A DNA stretch of 46,177 nt from Rhodobiaceae bacterium (GTDB lineage: Bacteria; Pseudomonadota; Alphaproteobacteria; Rhizobiales; NORP267), in contig JAGRLG010000071.1 in the NCBI GenBank assembly GCA_020441905.1, forward strand, positions 1 to 46,177, in the 5' to 3' direction. Positions 36,126-43,514 of this stretch are shown in pieces; within the stretch, counting starts at the first letter, position 1; each line of letters opens with the position of its first letter. The notes under the pieces were generated by a model. That model was not told the DNA's origin, did no database searches, and worked only from the letters and a program-made list of their open reading frames with translations. The position numbers and the translations under genes are program-made.

Positions 36126-37802
36126 TTACATATTCGGATAGTTCGGTCCGCCGCCGCCCTCTGGTACTGTCCAGGTTATGTTGCCGTTGGGATCCTTGAT
36201 ATCGCAGGTCTTGCAGTGCACGCAGTTCTGGGCGTTGATCTGGTACTTCTGCTTGCCGTCTTCCTCGATCCATTCATAGACGCCGGCCGGGCAATAGCGC
36301 GCCGAGGGGCCGCCATAGACCTGGAATTCGCTGGACAGCTGCAAGTCGGGGTCGGCGAGGCGCAGATGCACCGGCTGGTCTTCCTCGTGATTGGTGGCGG
36401 AGAGAAACACCGACGACAGCCGGTCGAAAGAGACCTTGTTATCGGGCCGCGGATAGGCAATCGGCTGGCACTGGCTGGCGGGCTTCAGGCAGGCGCTGTC
36501 GGGCTTGCCGTGCTTGACGGTGCCGAACAGGGAAAACCCGAAGGTGTTGGTCCACATATCGAGGCCGCCAAGGGCGATTCCCGCAAGAGTGCCGTAGCGC
36601 GACCATAGCGGCTTGGCGTTGCGGACCTTTTTCAGATCCCTGCCGATTTCGCCGCCGCGCCAGGCTTCTTCAAGTCCGGTCAACTCGTCATTGGCGCGCC
36701 CCTCGCCCAGCGCCGCATAGACATGCTCGGCGGACAGCATGCCCGACAGAATGGCGTTGTGGCTGCCCTTGATGCGCGGCACGTTCATGAAGCCCGCGGC
36801 GCAGCCCATCAGCGCGCCGCCGGGGAAACACAGCCGGGGCACCGACTGCCAGCCGCCCTCGGTGAGGGCTCTCGCGCCATAGGCAATGCGCTTGCCGCCC
36901 TCGAAGACATCGCGGATAGCGGGATGGGTCTTGAAGCGCTGGAATTCCTCGAACGGCGAGAGATAGGGGTTCTCGTAATTGAGGTGGAGGACGAAGCCGA
37001 CCGAGACCAGGTTTTCGTCGAAATGATAGAGGAAGGAGCCGCCGCCGGTGCGCCCGTCCAGCGGCCAGCCGAAGGAATGCTGGACCAGGCCGGGCTGGAA
37101 TTTCTCCGGCTTCACTTCCCACAATTCCTTGATGCCGAGGCCGAATTTCTGCGGCTCGCGGCCGGCGCCGAGATCAAATTTCGAAATCAGCTGTTTGGCC
37201 AGCGACCCCCGGGCGCCCTCGCCGATCAGGACATATTTGCCGTGCAGTTCCATGCCGCGCATGAAGGTGTCCTTGGGCTGGCCGTCGCGGCCCACCCCCA
37301 TGTCGCCGGTGGCAACGCCCTTGACGGCGCCATTGTCGTCGAAAATCAGTTCGGCGGCGGCGAAGCCGGGATAGATCTCGACGCCCATCTCCTCGGCCTT
37401 TCCGGCCAGCCAGCGGGCCAGATTGCCGAGGCTGACGACATAATTGCCGTGATTGTTCATCAAGGGCGGCATGAGGAAATTGGGCAGGCCGATGGCGCTT
37501 TTCTCACCAAGATAGAGGAACTTGTCCTTGGCCACCTTGGTGTTGAGCGGCGCGCCCAGTTCCTGCCAATTCGGGAACAGCTTGTTGATGCCGACTGGAT
37601 CGACGACAGCGCCGGAGAGAATATGGGCGCCGACCTCGGAGCCTTTTTCGATCACGGTGACGGAGACTTCATTGCCGGCTTCGGCGGCCAGTTGCTTGAG
37701 GCGTATGGCGGCGGCCAGCCCGGCCGGGCCGGCTCCCACGATCACCACGTCATATTCCATCGATTCCCGTTCCGGGAGATCCGCCGCGCCCGTTTCTGCC
37801 AT
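36126..37802 (-). CDS. Electron transfer flavoprotein-ubiquinone oxidoreductase
   Basis: ETF-QO carries electrons from acyl-CoA and amine dehydrogenases through ETF into the ubiquinone pool at the membrane. The 558-residue protein has the FAD motif YDVVIVGAGPAGLAAAIRLK near residues 17-36, IGEGARGSLAKQLISKFDLG, the quinone/membrane segment around FGWPLDGRTGGGSFLYH, and the 4Fe-4S ligands in RYCPAGVYEW and NCVHCKTCDIKDP. Length matches the family. The ATG at 37802 follows GGGGAACAGG. The longer frame to 38333 is antisense to the UDG gene. It pairs logically with the acyl-CoA dehydrogenase at 3-5 kb. Confidence 0.96.
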   Translation of the reverse strand: MAETGAADLPERESMEYDVVIVGAGPAGLAAAIRLKQLAAEAGNEVSVTVIEKGSEVGAHILSGAVVDPVGINKLFPNWQELGAPLNTKVAKDKFLYLGEKSAIGLPNFLMPPLMNNHGNYVVSLGNLARWLAGKAEEMGVEIYPGFAAAELIFDDNGAVKGVATGDMGVGRDGQPKDTFMRGMELHGKYVLIGEGARGSLAKQLISKFDLGAGREPQKFGLGIKELWEVKPEKFQPGLVQHSFGWPLDGRTGGGSFLYHFDENLVSVGFVLHLNYENPYLSPFEEFQRFKTHPAIRDVFEGGKRIAYGARALTEGGWQSVPRLCFPGGALMGCAAGFMNVPRIKGSHNAILSGMLSAEHVYAALGEGRANDELTGLEEAWRGGEIGRDLKKVRNAKPLWSRYGTLAGIALGGLDMWTNTFGFSLFGTVKHGKPDSACLKPASQCQPIAYPRPDNKVSFDRLSSVFLSATNHEEDQPVHLRLADPDLQLSSEFQVYGGPSARYCPAGVYEWIEEDGKQKYQINAQNCVHCKTCDIKDPNGNITWTVPEGGGGPNYPNM

Positions 37803-37960
37803 GCCTGTTCCCCAATTCTGTACTTCCGGTCCTTGCGGCCCGGCCCCAATATCACGCCCCCTTTTAAATGGATTGTTGCGGCAACGCCAAGACTCTCGGT
37901 TCTTGGGGGGCGATTTGGCCCGCTTCTTCCGTCGCTTGCCCCGTCGGCCGTCCCCGGATT

Positions 37961-38035
37961 GCCCCTGCCCAGCCCCTGCCCAGCCCCTGCCCAGCCCCTG
38001 CCTTGCCATGCCGGGCCCCTGCCTTGCCATGCCGG
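37961..38035. repeat. Compound 11-bp and 21-bp tandem repeat upstream of the UDG gene
   Basis: Three exact copies of GCCCCTGCCCA (37961-37993) are followed by two exact 21-base copies starting GCCCCTGCCTTGCCATGCCG (37994-38014, 38015-38035). Both units share the 5' GCCCCTGCC. The array ends 23 bases before the UDG start codon, in the 256-base gap between divergent ETF-QO and UDG, and so may affect the promoter or leader. Confidence 0.88.
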
Positions 38036-38058
38036 GCCGGGCAGCGCAAAGTGCGGCC

Positions 38059-38949
38059 ATGACAGGAGAGAATGGCAAGAACGGGTTTCGCCAGGCCGGC
38101 CAGGCACTGCTCGAATGGTATGTTGCATCCGGCATCGACGCGGCGCTGGAGAGCGAACCTGTCAACCGCCTCGCGGAGCGCCCGCAACAGGCCGAGGGGC
38201 GGGCAGCGGAGACGGCGGATTTCGACGAAATGGCGCCGGACCGGGCAGCACCGGGCGGCGGCACGGCCCCGGCGCTCCGGCGGGAAACACCGGCGGCGGC
38301 GCCAAAGCCCGTGCAGCCGGATCTGCGCGCCACCGGAGAGCAGGCGCTGAGCGACGGGCGGCGCCTCGCCGCCGAGGCGTCCGACCTGGCGCAGCTTGAG
38401 GCCGCACTGGCGGGCTATGAAGGCTGCGGCCTGCGCGAGACGGCCAAGAACCTGTGCTTTGCCGACGGCAATCCTGAGGCCCGCATCATGCTGATCGGCG
38501 AAGCGCCGGGGCGGGACGAGGATATTCAGGGCAAGCCCTTTGTCGGGCGCGCGGGCCAGTTGCTGGACAGGATGCTGGCGGCCATCGGGCTGGATCGCGA
38601 CTCGGTCTACATCACCAATACCGTGTTCTGGCGCCCGCCGGGAAACCGCACCCCGACACCCCAGGAAACGGCGCTGTGCCGCCCCTTCACCGAGCGCCAG
38701 GTCGAGCTGGTCCGGCCGGACATGGTGGTGCTGCTCGGCGCCGTGGCGGCCCGGCACTTGCTGGCAACCAATGACGGCATCCTGCGCCTGCGCGGAAGGT
38801 GGCGGCAGATCGAGATCGCGGGGCGGCAGATCCCGGTGATGGCGACGCTGCACCCGGCCTATCTGCTGCGCAACCCGTCGAGCAAGCGCCTCGCCTGGCG
38901 CGATTTTCTCGCCATCCGCGCCGCGCTGGAGGGGACCAACCCGTCTTGA
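38059..38949 (+). CDS. Uracil-DNA glycosylase, family 4-like
   Basis: Removes uracil from DNA to start base-excision repair. The 296-residue protein has a ~100-residue low-complexity N-terminal extension, then the UDG fold: LIGEAPGRDEDIQGKPFVGR (residues 145-164; GEAPG active-site loop), ITNTVFWRPPGNRTPTPQET and the C-terminal MATLHPAYLLRNP with the catalytic-loop His. Possible Fe-S cysteines are Cys123 and Cys133 before motif 1 and another in ALCRPFTERQ; I cannot confirm the full four-Cys set. The ATG at 38059 follows the compound tandem repeat directly. Fold and general role are sure, the subfamily less so. Confidence 0.87.
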   Translation: MTGENGKNGFRQAGQALLEWYVASGIDAALESEPVNRLAERPQQAEGRAAETADFDEMAPDRAAPGGGTAPALRRETPAAAPKPVQPDLRATGEQALSDGRRLAAEASDLAQLEAALAGYEGCGLRETAKNLCFADGNPEARIMLIGEAPGRDEDIQGKPFVGRAGQLLDRMLAAIGLDRDSVYITNTVFWRPPGNRTPTPQETALCRPFTERQVELVRPDMVVLLGAVAARHLLATNDGILRLRGRWRQIEIAGRQIPVMATLHPAYLLRNPSSKRLAWRDFLAIRAALEGTNPS

Positions 38950-39054
38950 ATGGAGTGGCGCCGGCTGGTCAAAACCGCTATCACCGGCAGTCAGGTTCTA
39001 AAGGCCGGCCGGTCCTCGCCGCCTGATCCGTCAACGCATCTTGAGAGCAATGCC

Positions 39055-39606
39055 ATGTCCCATGTTTCCGGCGAGCGGTCGTTCATTCCGGTGTCCATCG
39101 CCGTTCTCACCGTTTCCGATTCGCGCAGCCTTGAAGACGACAAGTCGGGCCAGACCCTGCAGGACCGTCTTGAAAAGGCCGGCCACAATCTCGGCGCGCG
39201 CAAAATCGTGCGCGACGAGATCCCGCAGATCCAGGCCATCGTTCAGGGCTGGATCGACGATCCCGATATCGATGTCGTCATCACCACCGGCGGCACCGGC
39301 TTCACCGGGCGCGATGTCACCGTGGAGGCCGTGGTGCCCCTGATGGAAAAACAGATGGACGGCTTTTCCGCCCTGTTCCACCGCCTCTCCTTCGACAAGA
39401 TCGGCACTTCGACGATCCAGTCGCGGGCCACCGGCGGGGTTGCCAAAGGCACCTATATTTTCGTGCTGCCGGGATCGCCGGGCGCCTGCAAGGATGCCTG
39501 GGACGGCATTATCGAGGCCCAGCTCGACTACCGCCACAAGCCCTGCAATTTCGTCGAGATCATGCCCCGGCTGATGGAAGGCAAGGAGGGCGGGCGCGGC
39601 GCTTGA
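39055..39606 (+). CDS. moaB: Molybdenum cofactor biosynthesis protein B
   Basis: MoaB/MogA-family proteins adenylylate molybdopterin before Mo insertion. The 183-residue protein has IAVLTVSDSRSLEDDKSGQT, the substrate-binding VVITTGGTGFTGRDVTVEAV, and FVLPGSPGACKDAWDGII. The ATG at 39055 with GAGAG upstream starts the family domain; the frame from 38950 is an extension over non-conserved sequence. The length and lack of an extra domain fit MoaB. No other moa/moe genes are in the window. It is convergent with the glycosyltransferase pair. Confidence 0.92.
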   Translation: MSHVSGERSFIPVSIAVLTVSDSRSLEDDKSGQTLQDRLEKAGHNLGARKIVRDEIPQIQAIVQGWIDDPDIDVVITTGGTGFTGRDVTVEAVVPLMEKQMDGFSALFHRLSFDKIGTSTIQSRATGGVAKGTYIFVLPGSPGACKDAWDGIIEAQLDYRHKPCNFVEIMPRLMEGKEGGRGA

Positions 39607-39623
39607 CGCGGGCGCCAGGCAGC

Positions 39624-40250
39624 CTATGCGCCGGTTGTCCGGCTGGAGCGGGTCCACGCCCGCAGGGCGTCGAGATCGTCGACATCGCGCAAGGTATCGA
39701 CCAAACCAACCTTTAGGCCGCGCGCGTTTTTCAGCGTATCGGCCAGGGTTTGCCGGTGCGACCAGCGCACACCTTCAAACAGGCGCGGCTTGCGCGGCAC
39801 GCGCCTGGCGCCAACCAGCCAGTAGCCGCCATCTGCCGCCGGGCCGAAAACGACATCGGCGCGCTTGAGGGCACGAAAGGCCCGTGCGATATGGGCCGGC
39901 GTGATGGCGGGAATATCGCTGCCGATGACCAGCACCGGGCCGGGCGGCGCGCAATCGAGAATGCGCTGCATGCGGGCGCCAAGATCGCCCCGCCCCTGGG
40001 GAACGGCCGGCAGGGCGCGGCAGGCTTGCGGCAGGCCGGAGGCGCGGTCCGGGGTCAGCGAGACAATAGTGGTCCAGCGGCGGTCGGCGCCAAGGCGCCG
40101 GCACAGATCCGCGGCCATGGCGCGATATACCCGCCAGGCGGCGACGGCGCCGATTTGACGCGCCAGACGGCGCTTCACCGCGCCGATGCGCGGCGCCTTC
40201 ATCATGATGACGAGGGTGCCCGCCCTGCCCCGGCACTTTTTCTCAGCCAT
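39624..40250 (-). CDS. TIGR04282/DUF2064-type glycosyltransferase A protein
   Basis: A 208-residue nucleotidyl/glycosyltransferase-like protein: IMMKAPRIGAVKRRLARQIG at the N-terminus, PGPVLVIGSDIPAITPAHIA with the DxD-like Asp, and FGPAADGGYWLVGAR. TIGR04282 proteins are annotated as arsenosugar biosynthesis-associated, but most genomes that have the pair lack proof of that role. Its ATG overlaps the stop of the TIGR04283 gene (ATGGCTGA), so the two are coupled. I see no arsenic methyltransferase or ArsS nearby. Confidence 0.87.
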   Translation of the reverse strand: MAEKKCRGRAGTLVIMMKAPRIGAVKRRLARQIGAVAAWRVYRAMAADLCRRLGADRRWTTIVSLTPDRASGLPQACRALPAVPQGRGDLGARMQRILDCAPPGPVLVIGSDIPAITPAHIARAFRALKRADVVFGPAADGGYWLVGARRVPRKPRLFEGVRWSHRQTLADTLKNARGLKVGLVDTLRDVDDLDALRAWTRSSRTTGA

Positions 40251-40923
40251 AGAGACGGGCTATCAGGCGCGGCGAAACGCGCAGAAAATAGAGGGAAAGG
40301 CAGGCCAGGTTGCGGATGCTCCGGCGCGAGAATCCCTCGCGCCGGTAGCGCTCGGCGCTGGTCACGGCGCGCACCGGCAACAGGCTCAGGCGGCGGCGGC
40401 CGATGCGGCGTACGATATCGACATCCTCCATGATCTCGATATCGGCAAAGCCACCGATCTGATCATAATGGGCGCGCGAGATCAGCAGGCCCTGGTCGCC
40501 ATAGGGCAGCGCCAGCAGCCAGCAGCGCAAGGCCACCACCTGCTCAAGAATACGCGGCGAGGCCCCCGAGGCATTGAGGCAAAAGCGGAAACTGGCGGCG
40601 CCGGGGCGCGGCCCCTGGGCGGCGATGAAATCCTCGACGGCGCCGATCCAGCCTTCGCCGGGCACCGTGTCGGCATGAAGAAAGAGCAGCCAGCCGGAGC
40701 GCGCCATTCTGGCGCCGGCGGCAAGCTGCCTGCCCCGCCCGGCCGCCCCGGAGACGAATTCGCATCCGGTCGCCTCGGCGATCGCCCGCGTGCCGTCGCG
40801 CGAGCCGCCGTCGGCGATGATGACTTCGCGCACCAGCCCCTCCACGGCGCCCGGCACCAGCGCCGCCAAGGTCCGGGCCAGATGTTCTTCAGCGTTCAAT
40901 GTCGGGATAATTACACTGATCAT
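40243..40923 (-). CDS. TIGR04283 family-2 glycosyltransferase
   Basis: A 226-residue GT-A glycosyltransferase. The family-2 features are ISVIIPTLNAEEHLARTLAA, EVIIADGGSRDGTRAIAEAT and the metal-binding WLLFLHADTVPGEGW. ALPYGDQGLLISRAHYDQIG and EIMEDVDIVRRI (acceptor-side ED) follow. It is probably cytosolic, perhaps membrane-associated through the C-terminal CLSLYFLRVSPRLIARLYG. It is the first gene of the pair with TIGR04282. Its start codon lies inside an 11-bp tandem repeat. A CtrA-like box is 110 bases upstream, though nearer to the divergent radical SAM gene. Confidence 0.88.
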   Translation of the reverse strand: MISVIIPTLNAEEHLARTLAALVPGAVEGLVREVIIADGGSRDGTRAIAEATGCEFVSGAAGRGRQLAAGARMARSGWLLFLHADTVPGEGWIGAVEDFIAAQGPRPGAASFRFCLNASGASPRILEQVVALRCWLLALPYGDQGLLISRAHYDQIGGFADIEIMEDVDIVRRIGRRRLSLLPVRAVTSAERYRREGFSRRSIRNLACLSLYFLRVSPRLIARLYG

Positions 40924-40975
40924 GGGCAGGTCATGGGCAGGTTATGAGTTGGTCATGGGTTGGTCGGGGGCTGGT
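40921..40975. repeat. 11-bp tandem repeat containing the start codon of the TIGR04283 gene
   Basis: Five head-to-tail units: CATGGGCAGGT twice exactly, then TATGAGTTGGT, CATGGGTTGGT and CGGGGGCTGGT. The first unit contains the gene's start codon (minus strand ATG at 40923-40921). Further ATGs occur at 40934 (different frame) and 40956 (same frame but followed by a stop). Confidence 0.85.
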
Positions 40976-41031
40976 CCGCAAAACGGGCCGCAAGGCACGG
41001 CAAGGGCCGATGCTGGCCCAATTCCCAAATA

Positions 41032-41046
41032 TTAACAAGCCATTAA
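41032..41046 (+). promoter_or_regulatory. Candidate CtrA box, perfect TTAA-N7-TTAA
   Basis: TTAA at 41032-41035, seven bases, TTAA at 41043-41046: both half-sites are exact, only the final C of the extended consensus is T. It lies between the divergent glycosyltransferase pair and the radical SAM gene, 85-99 bases before the latter. A TTATCAACA sequence (41123-41131), one mismatch from a DnaA box, overlaps the radical SAM start. Function is inferred from motif match only. Confidence 0.5.
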
Positions 41047-41130
41047 TGTTCCACTTCCGTTCGGCGCCCCGGAGCTATTTCGACTATAGATGTTCTTGTT
41101 TCGTTCGTTTTTTTCCGCTAAGTTATCAAC

Positions 41131-42294
41131 ATGTCTACTTTGAGCAAAAGACCGCATGAGGATCCGGCGAGAGGGCGGCGCGGCGCCTCGGTGCCTGCGC
41201 CGGACTCGCCGTTTGGCGAAGCGGGCATAGCGGCGGCGCGGCGGCGCGGACGCGGCGCATCCACCAACGACGGCGGGCGGTTCGAGCCTTTGAAGCGGGT
41301 CGACACCGATGACGGATGGGAGGTCCTGGATGATCTTGCGCCCTTTGCCAGACAGGTGATCGACGAGCGGGCGCGGCACATCATCACCCGCAATGCCTCG
41401 CCCGATATTTCCTTCGAGCAGTCGATCAACCCCTATCAGGGCTGCGAGCATGGCTGCGCCTATTGTTTTGCCCGGCCGACCCATGCCTATTGGGGCCTTT
41501 CGCCGGGCCTCGATTTCGAAACAAGACTGTTCGCCAAGACCAACGCGGCGGAGCTTCTGGAAAAGGAGCTCGCGGCCCCTGGCTACAAGCCGAAGATAAT
41601 CGCCATCGGCACCAATACCGATCCCTACCAGCCGATCGAGCGCCAGCGCCGCATCATGCGGCGCGTTCTTGAAGTGCTGGAGGCCCATTCCCACCCGGTG
41701 GCGGTGCTGACCAAGTCGGCGCTGATCGCCCGCGATCTCGATATCCTGTCGCGCATGGCCGGCAAGGGCCTTGCCAAGGCCGCCCTTTCGGTGACCACGC
41801 TCGACCACCGCCTGTCGCGGGCGATGGAGCCGCGCGCCGCGGCGCCGCAGCGGCGCATCGAAACCATCCGCCTGCTCGCCGCCGCCGGCATTCCGACGGC
41901 GGTCATGGTGGCGCCGGTGATCCCGGCGCTCAACGATGGCGAGATCGAGAAGATCCTGATGAGCGCGGCGGCGGCGGGGGCGCGCGAGGCGGGTTATATT
42001 TTGTTGCGCCTGCCGCTGGAGGTGTCGGCGCTGTTCCGCCAATGGCTGCACGAAAAGATGCCGGAGCGCGCCGGGCATGTGATGTCGCTGCTCCAGGACA
42101 TGCGCGGCGGCAAGGATTATGATTCGAGCTGGGGCCAGCGCATGCGCGGGCAAGGCCCCTATGCCTGGATGCTGGGGCGGCGCTTCGAGCTGGCGGCGAA
42201 ACGCTTCGGCCTCAACAGCAAGAAAGTGGTGCTGCGCACCGACCTTTTCGCCTGCCCGCGGCGCGGCGGCGAGCAATTGACGCTTTTTGCCTGA
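41131..42294 (+). CDS. PA0069-family (SplB-like) radical SAM protein
   Basis: A 387-residue radical SAM enzyme. The 4Fe-4S motif is CEHGCAYCF at Cys105, Cys109 and Cys112 (CX3CX2C), inside NPYQGCEHGCAYCFARPTHA. FAKTNAAELLEKELAA, IAIGTNTDPYQPIERQ, AVLTKSALIARDLDIL and MVAPVIPALNDGEIEKIL follow. The basic N-terminal ~60 residues are typical of this family. The group resembles spore photoproduct lyase in sequence, but its substrate is unknown. A CtrA-like box and an AT-rich leader precede it. The glycosyltransferase pair divergent from it may be unrelated. Confidence 0.9.
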   Translation: MSTLSKRPHEDPARGRRGASVPAPDSPFGEAGIAAARRRGRGASTNDGGRFEPLKRVDTDDGWEVLDDLAPFARQVIDERARHIITRNASPDISFEQSINPYQGCEHGCAYCFARPTHAYWGLSPGLDFETRLFAKTNAAELLEKELAAPGYKPKIIAIGTNTDPYQPIERQRRIMRRVLEVLEAHSHPVAVLTKSALIARDLDILSRMAGKGLAKAALSVTTLDHRLSRAMEPRAAAPQRRIETIRLLAAAGIPTAVMVAPVIPALNDGEIEKILMSAAAAGAREAGYILLRLPLEVSALFRQWLHEKMPERAGHVMSLLQDMRGGKDYDSSWGQRMRGQGPYAWMLGRRFELAAKRFGLNSKKVVLRTDLFACPRRGGEQLTLFA

Positions 42295-42338
42295 TGAAGC
42301 GGCGCCGCGCCATTGACCGAACTTGAATGGAGGACGGT

Positions 42339-42767
42339 TTGCTCCCTGCCCGCATCAATCTGGTGACACTGGGTGTTGCCGACATATCCGCCGCCACCGC
42401 CTTTTATGAAAGGCTGGGCTGGAAGCGTTCGCGCCAGGCCAGCAATTCCCAGGTGACTTTTCTCGCCCTCGACAATCTGGTGCTCGGCCTGTTCGGGGCC
42501 GCCGATCTGGCCGCCGACATGAAGCGCGGCACGCCGGGCACGCCCGGCGCCTGCGCGCTGGCCATAAACCTGCCAGGCGAAAGGCAGGTCGACGAGGCGA
42601 TGGCGGCGGCGCTGGCTGCCGGGGCGAGCCTCTTGAAGAATCCGGAAAAGGTTTTCTGGGGTGGCTATTCGGGCTATTTCGCCGACCCCGACGGCCATGC
42701 CTGGGAACTGGCGCACAATCCCTTCTTTCCCTTGAGCGACGACGGCCTGGTTCAGCTGCCCGACTAG
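42339..42767 (+). CDS. VOC-family (glyoxalase-like) protein
   Basis: A single-domain vicinal-oxygen-chelate protein of about 142 residues: ARINLVTLGVADISAATAFY, ERLGWKRSRQASNSQVTFLA, LALDNLVLGLFG and GYSGYFADPDGHAWELAHNP. The DPDGHxWE motif carries a metal-ligand Glu. The function of most such proteins is unknown (lyase, dioxygenase or bleomycin-type binding). The first in-frame ATG is 42327, but the TTG at 42339 has GGAGG five bases before it and begins exactly where relatives start; I use it. It lies after the radical SAM gene on the same strand. Confidence 0.84.
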   Translation: MLPARINLVTLGVADISAATAFYERLGWKRSRQASNSQVTFLALDNLVLGLFGAADLAADMKRGTPGTPGACALAINLPGERQVDEAMAAALAAGASLLKNPEKVFWGGYSGYFADPDGHAWELAHNPFFPLSDDGLVQLPD

Positions 42768-42837
42768 GCCGCTATCGGCGCGGAACGGCCGGGGACGGCA
42801 TCAGCTTCCGCATCCTTTTTGTCCGGGCTGCCTGTCA

Positions 42838-43479
42838 TCACGAATGTTGCAACATGGCGCGAAGCGCCGCGTCGAAGGCCTTGCCGTCCTGCGGCATGCC
42901 CTGCGGGGTGAGGAAATGGCCCTGGTAGAACAGGCCGGGGGTGATCGCCACGCCAAGCAGATTGCCGGCCAGCAGGTCCTCCTTGACGGCGGCCCATTTG
43001 GACGGGTCGGCATAGGCCGCATCCAGTGTCCCTTGCGATCCGCCTTCGGCGATAGCGAATTCGGCGAGCTTTTCCGGTGTCAGGCCCTGATAGATGCCGC
43101 CTCGGGACAGAACCTCGCGGAGGATACTGGTGGTGAATCCCCAGAAATGCTCGCCTTCGAAGCCGAGGGCGGCGACATGGAGGGCGGGGTCCGGCGCGTG
43201 GGTGGGGAAATGCCGCCATTCGACGCCCGCCGCTTTCGGCATGTCGTGGACGATGGGACGCAATATCTCGTAAAGCTGGGCCGTGAAGGGGCAGGTGAGG
43301 CTGCCCCAGACGACGAAACGGCCCGGCGCCATGGCATCGCCCAGGATCGGCGGCGCGGCCGCCTTTTCCGGCTGCTGGCCCGCCGAGAGCGCCGGCCGGG
43401 ACGAGGACCATGCGCCGGCGGCGAATGCGGCGGCGCCCAATGCTCCGCTAGTCAGTACTTTCCGCCTTGTCCACGCCAT
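42838..43479 (-). CDS. Tat-exported DsbA-like thioredoxin-fold protein with a single active-site Cys
   Basis: A 213-residue protein. The N-terminus has a twin-arginine signal (TRRKVLTSGALGAAAFAAGA) with Ala-rich core, so it is exported folded. The mature domain has the thioredoxin motif as GSLTCPFTAQLYEILRPIV: Cys63-Pro-Phe-Thr66, a CxxT in place of CxxC. A cis-Pro loop follows at GVAITPGLFYQGHF. The DsbA-like helical insert is plausible at GEHFWGFTTSILREV. The ATG at 43479 is chosen as it begins the signal peptide. It may be a peroxidase or monothiol reductase rather than a disulfide oxidase; no partner gene is visible. Confidence 0.83.
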   Translation of the reverse strand: MAWTRRKVLTSGALGAAAFAAGAWSSSRPALSAGQQPEKAAAPPILGDAMAPGRFVVWGSLTCPFTAQLYEILRPIVHDMPKAAGVEWRHFPTHAPDPALHVAALGFEGEHFWGFTTSILREVLSRGGIYQGLTPEKLAEFAIAEGGSQGTLDAAYADPSKWAAVKEDLLAGNLLGVAITPGLFYQGHFLTPQGMPQDGKAFDAALRAMLQHS

Positions 43480-43514
43480 GGTCCTATGCCCCCCGCACCG
43501 TCGATCGACCGCCT

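Noticed and set aside
37961..38035. Possible CRISPR array at the compound repeat, and likewise at the other tandem repeats
   Set aside because: Units are directly adjacent without unique spacers, are only 10-21 bases long, and there are no cas genes.
41123..41131. A DnaA box (TTATCAACA) suggesting a replication origin
   Set aside because: It is a single one-mismatch site overlapping a start codon, with no cluster of boxes and no dnaA/hemE-type neighbours.
39624..42294. An arsenosugar biosynthesis cluster
   Set aside because: Only the generic glycosyltransferase pair is present; the radical SAM protein is PA0069-type, and no ArsM is visible.
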